A DNA stretch of 64,000 nt from Mesorhizobium sp. M3A.F.Ca.ET.080.04.2.1 (GTDB taxonomy: Bacteria; Pseudomonadota; Alphaproteobacteria; Rhizobiales; Rhizobiaceae). The notes under the pieces are model-generated. The model did not search any database. It was not told the origin of the DNA and saw nothing but the letters and a program-made list of their open reading frames with translations. This document shows, piece by piece, positions 9,174 through 17,464 of this stretch (position 1 is its first letter; each line of letters starts with the position of its first letter). The stretch covers positions 5,680,501 to 5,744,500 of the forward strand of contig NZ_CP034451.1 in NCBI RefSeq assembly GCF_003952525.1. The letters are read 5' to 3'. The translations under genes were made by a program, and so were the position numbers.

Positions 9174-10409
9174 ATGCTGACCCGGCCGCCCGCTGCTCCC
9201 GCCAATCCGCTCGAAAGGCTCGCCGGTGCCAGCCTGGCCTGGGGCGAGGGCACCTATGCGCGATTTGCGGCGCCGATCGGGGCGGCAGCTTTCGCGCTCT
9301 ATATCCTGCTCACCGCAGTGACGGCCTGGATCATGCCTGACGCCAATTGGGATATGCTGCCCTACCTGGCGATCGCCGAGGAACGCACCCACCCCGATCC
9401 GCAAGCGCTGCACGACTATGCCTACAGCATGGTCAAGGCCGGCGTGCCGGCCGCCGAGTACCAGGCGCTGATCGAAGATGGTGGCGGCTTCCGCAGCCAC
9501 ATGGCCGAGAACGCCGCCGACTTCCATTCATTGCTGGGCATGTACCGCATCAAGTTCCTCTATGCCGAGATCCTGTCGAGTCTCAGCCATGTCGTTTCGC
9601 CCGTCGAGGCGATGCGCCTGGTTCAGGTGCTCTCGGTGCTGCTATTCGGCGCCATCACGCTGCTCTGGCTGCGCGCGCAGGGGGCGCTGGCGCTGGCGCC
9701 GGCCGTGGGCGCCATTCTGATCATAGCCGATTTCGGCGACGTGGCGCGGGCCGCGACGCCGGACCTCTTGTGCTCTGCGCTGTTTCTCGGCGGACTGTTT
9801 GCCTATCTCAGCAAACGCGAGGCGGCGAGCGCGCTCCTGCTCTTCCTCGCCTTTCTGGCGCGCCCCGACAACATCGTCTTCCTCGCCATCTTCGCCGTGC
9901 TGCTCGTCGCTTTCCGGCAGAAGGCATGGGGCGCGCTGGCCGGCTTCGTGGCGTCCTTGATCGCCTATTTCGCCATTTCGCACTGGGCCGAGCATCCCGG
10001 CTGGTGGGCGCATCTGTGGTTCTCCAGCATCGAGCAGCACTACAACATGGACGGCTTCGAGCCGCCTTTCTCGGTGGCGGCCTATCTCAAAGCCTTCGCC
10101 GCTTCATTGGTTCGTGCGGTCAGCCTCAACAGTTGGGTTGGGGTCTCGGTGCTGGCGCTGGCCGGTTGGTTTGGGCTCGGGCGCGCCGGCTTTCGGCTCG
10201 ACCGCCGCGCCGGGATCCTGCTTGCAGCGCTCGTGCTCGGCGTGCTGGCGAAGTTCGCAGTCTTCCCGATCCACGATACACGCATCTACTTTCCCAATCT
10301 CTTGCCGCCATTCCTTATGCTCGTGGTGCCGCTGACCGGGCTCTGGGCGTCAGCGAGCCAGGGCGGACGCCGCGCCGCGCCGCAGGCAGTCGCCGGAGAC
10401 AAATCATGA
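9174..10409 (+). CDS. Polytopic membrane protein, GT-C glycosyltransferase-like
   Basis: 411 residues with about ten membrane helices. The first periplasmic loop carries an acidic motif DANWDMLPYL right after helix 1, and FLARPDN occurs mid-protein; both are typical of GT-C fold, polyprenyl-phosphate-sugar-dependent glycosyltransferases. No named family is recognised. It is 8 bp downstream of the aminotransferase and its stop overlaps the next start (ATGA), so it belongs to the same operon, where it could be the acceptor of the polyprenyl-linked pentose. It is a candidate arabinosyl- (or amino-pentosyl-) transferase, by inference only. Confidence 0.6.
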   Translation: MLTRPPAAPANPLERLAGASLAWGEGTYARFAAPIGAAAFALYILLTAVTAWIMPDANWDMLPYLAIAEERTHPDPQALHDYAYSMVKAGVPAAEYQALIEDGGGFRSHMAENAADFHSLLGMYRIKFLYAEILSSLSHVVSPVEAMRLVQVLSVLLFGAITLLWLRAQGALALAPAVGAILIIADFGDVARAATPDLLCSALFLGGLFAYLSKREAASALLLFLAFLARPDNIVFLAIFAVLLVAFRQKAWGALAGFVASLIAYFAISHWAEHPGWWAHLWFSSIEQHYNMDGFEPPFSVAAYLKAFAASLVRAVSLNSWVGVSVLALAGWFGLGRAGFRLDRRAGILLAALVLGVLAKFAVFPIHDTRIYFPNLLPPFLMLVVPLTGLWASASQGGRRAAPQAVAGDKS

Positions 10410-11161
10410 GTTCGGTGTCCAGCCTCGTGCGTGTTCTCCTGTCGCTCGGCCTGCCCACCGGCCTGCTCGATCGCGGACCGGCCCTGCATGGCACGAAGTT
10501 CCTGGCCAGCGCGGCGCTCACGGCCCGCTTCGGCGGCGGACGGCCGTTCCAGATGGTCAATGTCGGCGCCTGCGACGGCGCGCTGTTCGACGATGTGACG
10601 CCCTGGCTGCGCCGCATTCCCCATGCGCGTGCGCTGCTGGTCGAGCCGATCCCCTACAATCAGAAGCGGCTGCGCGCCAACTATCCCGATGCCGAGCGCT
10701 TCGTCATCGAGCCGGTCGCGGTGACCAGGACGAAGGGCACCATCACCGTTCGCACGTTCGACGCGGTCGCGCTCGAGTCGGGCACATTGCCGATCGAGTT
10801 CATCGGCTGCTCGTCGGTGACCGACACCAAACTGATGTCCGGCAAAAACGCCTGGGGCGAGGCGGACGCCAACTTCAACAAGTTCGCGCCGCATCTGAAG
10901 GACATCGAGGTCCCGTCTGAAACATTGCAGACGCTGCTCGACCGCAACGGCATCACCTATATCGACGCTTTCCTGGTCGATTGCGAAGGCGCTGACTGGA
11001 TGGTGTTCGATCAGTTGGACCTCACGCGCTACCGCCCCGGCATGATCAAGGTCGAGGTCGGCGCTCTGCCGGCCGCCGAGATCGGTCAGGTTATCGTCAA
11101 ACTCAAGACCGCCGGCTACCAGGTCGGCTTCCAGGCCGAGGACATCTGGGCCTTCGTTTGA
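10406..11161 (+). CDS. FkbM-family methyltransferase
   Basis: 251 residues. SAM-binding start VNVGACDGALFDDV, then LLVEPIPYNQKRL, and the family's DAFLVDCEGADWMVF motif followed by KVEVGAL. FkbM enzymes O-methylate sugars and polyketides. Start ATG 10406 overlaps the GT-C-like gene's stop by ATGA, so it is translationally coupled. In this operon it would methylate the glycan or glycolipid built by its neighbours. It is the last gene of the run; a weak GC-rich hairpin (gcgggc/gcccgc at about 11181-11194) without T-run follows. Confidence 0.85.
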   Translation: MSSVSSLVRVLLSLGLPTGLLDRGPALHGTKFLASAALTARFGGGRPFQMVNVGACDGALFDDVTPWLRRIPHARALLVEPIPYNQKRLRANYPDAERFVIEPVAVTRTKGTITVRTFDAVALESGTLPIEFIGCSSVTDTKLMSGKNAWGEADANFNKFAPHLKDIEVPSETLQTLLDRNGITYIDAFLVDCEGADWMVFDQLDLTRYRPGMIKVEVGALPAAEIGQVIVKLKTAGYQVGFQAEDIWAFV

Positions 11162-11219
11162 GCCAAAATCTCCTGTGACAGCGGGCCAGCCCGCCGGGTC
11201 GCGCCGCACCTTGGCGCGT

Positions 11220-11228
11220 GTCGCAAAC
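11220..11228. promoter_or_regulatory. GTCGCAAAC element, possible GlxA-regulator half-site
   Basis: GTCGCAAA, the reverse complement of TTTGCGAC, lies about 90 bp upstream of the flavin/GcvT demethylase start. The same octamer forms the arms of the palindrome upstream of the GlxA-type regulator gene (16429-16450). A matching second arm at the same spacing is not present here. Confidence 0.4.
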
Positions 11229-11317
11229 AGGCGGTAGCCCGAGCGTCCTCGTCTGCATATTGTGCGCCATTCGAACCGGCGCCGGCGCGCCTGCTTACCA
11301 CTTTGGAGTCGCGGGAA

Positions 11318-13879
11318 ATGGCAGAATTTCCGAAAAGGGCGAAGGTCGTCATCGTCGGTCTTGGCGGTATTGTCGGCGCGTCCGTCGCCCATCACCTGAT
11401 CGAACGCGGCTGGGACGACATTGTCGGCATCGACAAGTCGGGCATACCGACCGACATCGGCTCGACCGCGCACGCTTCCGATTTCTGCTATACGACCAGC
11501 CACGATTTCCTGTCTTGCTGGACAACGCTCTATTCGATCGATTTCTACGAGAAGATGGGCCATTACGCGCGCATCGGCGGGCTCGAGGTTGCCCGTGTCG
11601 GTGACGACGCCCGCATGGACGAGATCAAGCGCAAGATCGCATCGGCCAAATCCTTCGGCACTCGCGCCCGCCTGATCGAGCCCGCCGAAATCAAGCAGAA
11701 ATTCCCGCTGATCGAAGAACATATGGTGCAGGGCGGGTTGTGGGATCCCGACGCCGGCCTCGTCATCCCGCGCTCACAAACGGTTGCCGGCAAGCTCGTC
11801 GACCAGGGTGTAGCCTCCGGCAAGCTCCAGGCCTTTGCCAATACCTCGGCCAAGGAGCTGATGGTCGAAAACGGTCGCATCAAGGGCGTCGTGACCGAGC
11901 GCGGCACCATCGAAGCCGACTATGTCGTGGTCTGCACCGGCATATGGGGCCGCTTGACCGCGGAAATGGTCGGCGAGGACCTGCCGGTCATGCCGATCGA
12001 CCACCCGCTCACTTTCTTCGGCCCCTACAACGAGTTCGCCGGCACCGGCAAGGAGATCGGCTGGCCGCTGCTGCGCGACCAGGGCAACTCGGCCTATATG
12101 CGCGACACCGGCGATCCCAAGACGGCCGAAGGCGGGCAGATCGAGTGGGGCTACTACGAGGAGAACAATCCGCGCCTTTGCCATCCGCGCGACCTGCTCG
12201 AGAAGGATCAGGCGCGGCTGTCGCCGTCGCAGCGCGACCTCGACATGGAGCAGATCCTGGCGCCGCTGGAGCGCGCCATGGAGCTGACGCCGATCCTGGG
12301 CGAGCTCGGCTACAATGAGGGCCATTCCTTCAACGGCCTGCTGCAGGTGACGACCGACGGCGGCCCGTCCATGGGCGAGAGCCAGAAGGTGAGGGGCCTT
12401 TGGTATGCCGTCGCCATCTGGGTCAAGGACGGCCCAGGCATGGGCAAGCTGATCGCCGACTGGATGACCGACGGCAGAACTGAAATCGACCATCACGCCA
12501 TCGATTATGCGCGCTTCTATCCGCACCAGACGAAGGAACAGTTCATCTGGGATCGCTGCACCGAGACGGCGATGAAGGTCTACAATCCGGCGGTCCATCC
12601 GCGCGAGCCGTTCTCCAAGGGGCGCAACATCCGCCGCTCGCCGTTCTGGGAGCGGGAGAAGGAGCTCGGCGGCTATTTCATGGAACTGGGCGGCTGGGAG
12701 CGTGCGCACGGCTATGCCGCCAACGAGCATCTCCTCGAAAAATACGGCAACCGCGTGCCGGTGCGCGAGAACGAGTGGGACAACCGCCATTTCTGGCGCG
12801 TCTCCAATGCCGAGCATCTGGCGATGAGCGAGGATTGCGGCATCGTCAACCTCTCGCACTTCTCGATGTACGACGTCGAAGGGCCAGACCATGTCGCCCT
12901 GCTGGAATGGCTGTGCGCAGCCAAGATCGGCGGCGACAACAATATCGGCAAGGGTATCTACACCCACTTCCTCGACGAGGAAGGCATGGTGCGCGCCGAC
13001 TTCACCGTCATCCGGATGGCCGACCGCTGCCGGGTGATCGACGGCGCCGACGCCGGGCCACGCGACTTCCGCTACATGCAGCGCACCGCGCAGGACAAAG
13101 GCTTCGACGTCACCGTCACCGACGTGACCGAGAAATACGTCACCATCGGTATCTGGGGGCCGAACGCGCGCACGACCCTGCAGAAGGTGGTCGAGGATCC
13201 GAATGGGCTGACGCCGGAGAATTTCCCCTTCGCCGCGATCAAGCCGATCCGCATCGGGGGCAAGGACGTGACGGCATTCCGCATCTCCTATGTCGGCGAG
13301 CAGGGCTGGGAACTGCATATGCGCTACGAGGACGGTCTGGCCGTCTGGGACGCGCTGCGCTCGACCGGTGTCATGCCGTTCGGCGTCGAGACCTACGCCA
13401 ACACGCGCCGCATGGAAAAGAGCCTGCGGCTGCAGAACGCCGACCTGTTGACGGAGTACAATCTGCTCGAGGCCGACCTTGCCCGCCCGAAGGTCAAGGA
13501 GAACGACTTCTGCGGCAAGGCCAAGCATCTTGAATACCGGGCCCGCGAACACCAGCCGGCAATGCTCTGCACCCTGGTGATGACCGAGAACCTCGATTCC
13601 AAGGGCGTTGCTCGCTATCCGGTTGGCACCATGCCGGTGCAGGATCCCGCGACCGGTGAGACTTTGGTCGACGAGCTTGGCCGCCGCTCCTTCACCACTT
13701 CCGTCGCCTATGGCCCGACGATCGGCAAGAACATCGCGCTCGCCTATCTGCCCTGGGCCTACTGCCAGGAGGGCCGGAAGTTGCAGGTGGAGTATTTCAG
13801 CGAGACCTACCCGGTGGAGGTGGCCGGCGTCGGCTACAAGCCGCTCTACGACCCGGAGAACCTCAAGCCGCGCAGCTGA
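11318..13879 (+). CDS. FAD-dependent oxidoreductase with C-terminal GcvT domain
   Basis: 853 residues. N-terminal DAO-type flavin domain (KVVIVGLGGIVGASVAHHL, GST-A-H-A-S near residue 50, where related enzymes have the FAD-linked His), then a linker and, from about residue 470, the folate-binding GcvT/aminomethyltransferase fold (NAEHLAMSEDCGIVNLSHFS, YVGEQGWELH). This is the dimethylglycine/sarcosine dehydrogenase architecture, which oxidatively removes N-methyl groups and passes formaldehyde equivalents to THF. ATG 11318 has ggag nine bases upstream. The exact amine is unknown; note H-A-S rather than the H-A-A-G of the paralogue at 40485. A strong terminator follows, so it is transcribed alone. 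Confidence 0.8.
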   Translation: MAEFPKRAKVVIVGLGGIVGASVAHHLIERGWDDIVGIDKSGIPTDIGSTAHASDFCYTTSHDFLSCWTTLYSIDFYEKMGHYARIGGLEVARVGDDARMDEIKRKIASAKSFGTRARLIEPAEIKQKFPLIEEHMVQGGLWDPDAGLVIPRSQTVAGKLVDQGVASGKLQAFANTSAKELMVENGRIKGVVTERGTIEADYVVVCTGIWGRLTAEMVGEDLPVMPIDHPLTFFGPYNEFAGTGKEIGWPLLRDQGNSAYMRDTGDPKTAEGGQIEWGYYEENNPRLCHPRDLLEKDQARLSPSQRDLDMEQILAPLERAMELTPILGELGYNEGHSFNGLLQVTTDGGPSMGESQKVRGLWYAVAIWVKDGPGMGKLIADWMTDGRTEIDHHAIDYARFYPHQTKEQFIWDRCTETAMKVYNPAVHPREPFSKGRNIRRSPFWEREKELGGYFMELGGWERAHGYAANEHLLEKYGNRVPVRENEWDNRHFWRVSNAEHLAMSEDCGIVNLSHFSMYDVEGPDHVALLEWLCAAKIGGDNNIGKGIYTHFLDEEGMVRADFTVIRMADRCRVIDGADAGPRDFRYMQRTAQDKGFDVTVTDVTEKYVTIGIWGPNARTTLQKVVEDPNGLTPENFPFAAIKPIRIGGKDVTAFRISYVGEQGWELHMRYEDGLAVWDALRSTGVMPFGVETYANTRRMEKSLRLQNADLLTEYNLLEADLARPKVKENDFCGKAKHLEYRAREHQPAMLCTLVMTENLDSKGVARYPVGTMPVQDPATGETLVDELGRRSFTTSVAYGPTIGKNIALAYLPWAYCQEGRKLQVEYFSETYPVEVAGVGYKPLYDPENLKPRS

Positions 13880-13901
13880 GCGCTGCAAATGTTCGCGAAA
13901 G

Positions 13902-13927
13902 GGCCCGGTCGCTGCCGGGCCTTTTTT
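13902..13927 (+). terminator. Rho-independent terminator
   Basis: Stem ggcccgg (13902-13908) / ccgggcc (13915-13921), 6-nt loop, T6 tail. Ends the GcvT-family oxidoreductase transcript. Confidence 0.85.
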
Positions 13928-13965
13928 GTTTTGTCCACAGATCGAATATCGCTTACCGTCAAGGC

Positions 13966-14814
13966 ATGTCCGCTTACGGCCGCAGAGGTCACTGGCTTCC
14001 GGGCGCTGCCGCGCTGGCGCTGTTCCTGGGCCTGACGGCACGCTCGACCGCGGTCGAGCCGGTCGATGTCGAACTGGTGCTGGCGGTCGATGTATCGCTC
14101 TCCATGTCGCCGGATGAACTCGAGATCCAGCGGCACGGCTACGCGGCCGCGCTGACGCACGACAATGTTCTGAAGGCCATCGCGGACGGCACCTATGGCA
14201 AGATCGCGGTTACCTATGTCGAGTGGGCCGGCACGACATGGCAGCGCGTCATCGTGCCGTGGACGCCGATCACCAATCGCGCCGACGCCGATCATTTCGT
14301 CGCTCAGCTCAATGCGCGGCCGCCCGACAGTGCACGGCGCACGTCGATCTCCGGTGCACTGACCTTCGGTAGCGACCTTTTCGCCGAAAGCGGTTTCCAG
14401 GGCACCAAGCGTGTCATCGACGTTTCCGGGGATGGGCCCAACAATCAGGGTGCGCCGGTCAACATCACGCGGGACGAGGTGGTGAAGCAGGGCATCACCA
14501 TCAACGGACTGCCGCTGATGACGCGAGGCGGCTACGGCGGCGCCTTCGACGTCGACAATCTCGACCGCTACTACAGCGACTGCGTCATCGGGGGAGCGGG
14601 CGCCTTCATGATTCCGGTCAATGACTGGACGCAATTTCCAGAGGCTGTACGGCGCAAGCTGGTGCTCGAACTTGCCGGTCCTGCATCGTCGCAATGGGCT
14701 GCCGAACAGGCAGCGCGCCCGCCGGTGGTGCTTGCCGACGACAGGCCGGCCGCCGATTGCATGGCCGGCGAGAAAATGTGGCGCAACCGAAGCTGGATGT
14801 ACGACACCCGCTGA
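13966..14814 (+). CDS. DUF1194 von Willebrand A-fold exported protein
   Basis: 282 residues with an N-terminal hydrophobic segment (signal peptide, residues about 12-30) and a VWA fold: MIDAS-like DVSLSMS near residue 44, then RVIDVSGDGPNN near 148, and YSDCVIGG near the end. This matches the DUF1194 family, common in Rhizobiales and of unknown role; VWA domains usually bind metal-dependent protein partners. It sits alone between a terminator and the crystallin-like gene. Several Cys near the C-terminus (DCV, DCM) may form a disulfide in the periplasm. Confidence 0.8.
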   Translation: MSAYGRRGHWLPGAAALALFLGLTARSTAVEPVDVELVLAVDVSLSMSPDELEIQRHGYAAALTHDNVLKAIADGTYGKIAVTYVEWAGTTWQRVIVPWTPITNRADADHFVAQLNARPPDSARRTSISGALTFGSDLFAESGFQGTKRVIDVSGDGPNNQGAPVNITRDEVVKQGITINGLPLMTRGGYGGAFDVDNLDRYYSDCVIGGAGAFMIPVNDWTQFPEAVRRKLVLELAGPASSQWAAEQAARPPVVLADDRPAADCMAGEKMWRNRSWMYDTR

Positions 14815-14954
14815 CCGTTCCAGCTATCTGTCCCGACGCAGTTGGGGACGGAAAAGCGCTACAGACTTTTCCTGGATTTGCTCTAAGTACCTTACCGTGG
14901 CAATGCGCCTGGATCGGCGCCATCGCTCGAAGCGAGCAAACAATGAGGCATGAC

Positions 14955-15299
14955 ATGAAACGCCTGTTCATCCTGACCGCAGTTGCGTCGACCATTTTTG
15001 CCGGCACTGCGAGCGCCCAATTCTACGGGGAGGCAGCCTGCGTCTTGTTCGAACACGCGAATTTCCGAGGTCGTTCCTTCGAAATGGGCCCCGACGACGC
15101 AGTCAATTTCCGTCGCGGCCAGTTCTGGAATGATCGCATCTCCTCGGTGCTGGTGCGCCGCGGTTGCACGCTCGTCGCCTATGAGCACACCGGAATGCGA
15201 GGCGGTTCGATCGAGCTCAATCGCAGGGTTCGGGACTTCGGCGGCACCGGCTGGAACGATCGCATCTCGTCGGCCGAGTGCTACTGCGACCGGTACTGA
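14955..15299 (+). CDS. Small exported beta/gamma-crystallin-like protein
   Basis: 114 residues: signal peptide (MKRLFILTAVASTIFAGTASA), then two similar repeats each holding a Cys, an aromatic and a WNDRISS block (FWNDRISSVLVRRGC and GWNDRISSAECYC). The duplicated pattern (F-E-H-x-N-F-R-G-R-S-F-E / Y-E-H-T-G-M-R-G-G-S-I-E) is that of a beta/gamma-crystallin or peptidase-inhibitor I36-like domain. ATG 14955 is chosen for the signal peptide; ATG 14943 is in frame and possible. Likely a periplasmic stress or Ca-binding protein, function inferred only from fold. Confidence 0.7.
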   Translation: MKRLFILTAVASTIFAGTASAQFYGEAACVLFEHANFRGRSFEMGPDDAVNFRRGQFWNDRISSVLVRRGCTLVAYEHTGMRGGSIELNRRVRDFGGTGWNDRISSAECYCDRY

Positions 15300-15320
15300 A
15301 GCCCACCCACTCTGTGCGGG

Positions 15321-16322
15321 TCAGGCGGCGAGAAGCTGCTTGCGGTCGACCCGTTCCTGCTGCGGCGAGCGCGCATAGAGCTCGCGATAGCATTTGGAGA
15401 AATGCGAGGCCGAGACGAAACCGCAGGCGACAGCCACCTCGACCACCGGCATCGACGACTGGATGAGCAGATGCCTGGCGCGATCGAGCCGGATCTCCAG
15501 ATAATAGCGGGCCGGGGAACGACCCATCTCGGTGCGGAACAGGCGCTCGATCTGCCGCCGTGACAAATCGACGTGGTCGGCGATCTCAATCAGCGACAGC
15601 GGCTCTGAGAGGTTCGCCTCCATCAGTTCGATGATCGTCAGCACCTTCGAGTTCTGAACGCCCAGACGTGCGCGCAGCGGCAGACGCTGGCGATCGGTCG
15701 GACTGCGCACGCGGTCGGTCAGAACCTGCTCGCAGACGCGATTGACGAGGCTCTCGTCGAAATCGTCGCCAATCAGCTTCAGCATCATGTCGAGCGCGGC
15801 GGTGCCGCCGGCGCAGGTGTAGACGTTCTGGTCGACCTCAAAGAGATCGGCAAAGACATTGGCCTTCGGGAACGCTTCCGAGAAGCCCGGCAGGTTCTCC
15901 CAATGGATGGCGCAGCGCTTGTTGGAGAGCAGGCCTGCCGCGGCCAGGATGTGCGCGCCGGTGCAAAGCCCGCCGACGGCGACACCGCGATTGTATTCCT
16001 CGCGCAGCCAGGCGAAAGCCGACTTGTTGTAGTACCGCTCGACATTGACGCCGCTGCACACGATGGCCATGTTCGGCCTATCCGCGCCCGACATCTTCTT
16101 GCGCTCTTCCTCAAGCGAGGTGTTGACGGCGCATTCGACGCCATTCGAGGCGCGCACCGGCTTGCCGTCAATGCTTGCCAGACGCCAGCTGTAGGCGTCG
16201 TAGCCGAGCATCCGGTTGGCCGAGCGCAGCGGATCGAGCGCCGTCGCAAAGGCGATCATCGTGAAGTCGGGGACGAGGAAGAATACAAAAGATCTCTTGA
16301 TCGGGTGCTTTGCGGCATTCAC
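15321..16322 (-). CDS. GlxA-family AraC-type regulator (GbdR-like)
   Basis: 333 residues. The N-terminal DJ-1/PfpI domain (FFLVPDFTMIAFATALDPLR, then GLCTGAHILAAAGLL with the nucleophile-elbow Cys, and CAGGTAALDMML) is followed by a C-terminal AraC double HTH (LSEPLSLIEIADHVDLSRRQ, VACGFVSASHFSKCYRE). This is the layout of GbdR, the glycine-betaine/dimethylglycine-responsive activator of Pseudomonas, and of the arginine regulator ArgR. Its neighbourhood of flavin demethylases, Bmt and MttB proteins supports a methylated-amine inducer. A perfect 22-bp palindrome lies 107 bp upstream, and the same half-site recurs in front of one-carbon operons. Confidence 0.85.
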   Translation of the reverse strand: MNAAKHPIKRSFVFFLVPDFTMIAFATALDPLRSANRMLGYDAYSWRLASIDGKPVRASNGVECAVNTSLEEERKKMSGADRPNMAIVCSGVNVERYYNKSAFAWLREEYNRGVAVGGLCTGAHILAAAGLLSNKRCAIHWENLPGFSEAFPKANVFADLFEVDQNVYTCAGGTAALDMMLKLIGDDFDESLVNRVCEQVLTDRVRSPTDRQRLPLRARLGVQNSKVLTIIELMEANLSEPLSLIEIADHVDLSRRQIERLFRTEMGRSPARYYLEIRLDRARHLLIQSSMPVVEVAVACGFVSASHFSKCYRELYARSPQQERVDRKQLLAA

Positions 16323-16428
16323 GGGAAAACCTCACGCGGCCATGACGCGAACAGGATGTCGCGAACAGCATAGCGACATCAGGAAAAACCATTCCTGTCA
16401 ATCGGGTAGACGGTCTAGCGAAGATTAA

Positions 16429-16450
16429 ATTTGCGACACGGGTCGCAAAT
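16429..16450. promoter_or_regulatory. Perfect 22-bp palindrome, candidate autoregulatory operator
   Basis: Arms ATTTGCGAC (16429-16437) and GTCGCAAAT (16442-16450) around the 4-nt spacer ACGG. It lies 107 bp upstream of the GlxA-type regulator's start. The half-site TTTGCGAC recurs upstream of several one-carbon genes in the window (11220, 25148, 28402, 28458, 36093). Confidence 0.6.
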
Positions 16451-16520
16451 GGGCAATCGCCAATGGCGGTTGGCCAGTCGCTACCACCCTAGGTATTCAG
16501 AGAAGCTGCGCCATCAAAGC

Positions 16521-16554
16521 AAAACGCCGCCTCGGTCCAGCCGGGCGGCGTTTT
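16521..16554 (-). terminator. Rho-independent terminator (bidirectional shape)
   Basis: Perfect 11-bp stem aaaacgccgcc / ggcggcgtttt with a 12-nt loop. On the minus strand it ends in T4 just after the 44-residue gene at 16598-16732, whose reality it supports. Confidence 0.75.
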
Positions 16555-16597
16555 GATCGATCTCAGTGACGGCGGAGCCGCCCGGTCCAAGACTGCC

Positions 16598-16732
16598 TCA
16601 GGCGACGAAGCCGAGGCGGGCAGCGGCCACAGCGCCGGTCTGACCGGGCATGGTCTTGGCAAGACGCTGACGCTCCAGAGCGGTCGTCAGGTTCATTTCG
16701 CGGCGGCTGAAAAGGCGGGCAAAAAGCTTCAT
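16598..16732 (-). CDS. 44-residue basic mini-protein
   Basis: ATG at 16732 preceded by GGAGATGACA (strong Shine-Dalgarno, 7-nt spacing), TGA at 16598-16600, and a strong terminator immediately downstream. The product begins MKLFARLFSRREMN and is Arg-rich, with an amphipathic first half and an Ala-rich tail (AVAAARLGFVA). It resembles other short basic rhizobial proteins neighbouring DUF1127 genes but I do not recognise a family. Possibly a membrane-surface or RNA-binding peptide; function unknown. Confidence 0.55.
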   Translation of the reverse strand: MKLFARLFSRREMNLTTALERQRLAKTMPGQTGAVAAARLGFVA

Positions 16733-17015
16733 TGTCATCTCCATTCGGTTGCGCGGACGGGTCGCCTTCGCTTGATGGAGTGGGGCAGCTCGTTTTGCTG
16801 GCGTGGATATAGGCGTGCTTCAGCGAAAACAAAATCGCAAAAGCGAAGTGGTTGTTATGAAAAGCGACATCGATTGCGATATCTTTGGGCAATGTGCCTG
16901 AAATTTACGATTGTTTACAGCGATTTAATGCCGAAGCAGGATCGTTATGCGAGTGGTTCATATGCGTCGTGCAGCGGTTGCATGGCTCTGCGAAACTCGT
17001 AGGCACGCAAACAAA

Positions 17016-17044
17016 AAGGCCTGCCGGACTGGGCGGCAGGCCTT
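17016..17044 (-). terminator. Rho-independent terminator
   Basis: Perfect 11-bp stem aaggcctgccg (17016-17026) / cggcaggcctt (17034-17044), 7-nt loop; on the minus strand the stem runs into a T5 tract. It ends the DUF1127 gene at 17066-17251. Confidence 0.85.
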
Positions 17045-17065
17045 CAATCTTGACTGTTCACTCTT

Positions 17066-17251
17066 TTACTTCGCTCCGGCCCAGCTTCCGACACCCAGAC
17101 GCGAGCCGGTCTTGGCATCGGCGGCTTCCGGCCAGCCGATATCCTTCTGCAGTTCGATGGGCAGCGCATGGATGGCGCGTTCGGTCTGGTAGCGGGCGCG
17201 GGCGGCGCTGAACTCGGTCGCGAGCCGACCAATGGATAACAGAATGGACAT
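17066..17251 (-). CDS. DUF1127 domain protein
   Basis: 61 residues with the DUF1127 core YQTERAIHALPIELQKDIGW in the second half. Start ATG 17251 has aggaga about 5 bases upstream; a strong terminator follows. DUF1127 proteins are small, Arg-rich, abundant in Alphaproteobacteria, and some affect RNA turnover and phosphate or stress responses. It diverges from the LysR gene across 213 bp. A paralogue with the same core lies at 19564-19749. Confidence 0.8.
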   Translation of the reverse strand: MSILLSIGRLATEFSAARARYQTERAIHALPIELQKDIGWPEAADAKTGSRLGVGSWAGAK

Positions 17252-17464
17252 TTCACTCTCCTATGGGTTCGGGGGCAGGGAGGACGCCCCGGCGATGCGT
17301 TGGTCTGCTTCAGTTCACATCGATTGCAGGCCCTTTTGATGGTCGGTCCGTGATCACCCTTGGCAGGAGCCTCGATCGATGGAGTTGACTATGCGCCCGA
17401 ACTGATGTTCAATCAAACGAAATGGGATGATGGTTTGCATCAGAAAAATTGAAGGTGGACCCCC

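Noticed and set aside
11774..14041. 755-residue antisense frame under the flavin/GcvT gene
   Set aside because: Composition (His/Arg/Asp/Val shadow) and perfect overlap with a well-supported gene on the other strand.
16885..17211. Plus-strand frames over the DUF1127 gene
   Set aside because: They cross a strong minus-strand terminator and overlap a recognisable DUF1127 gene.
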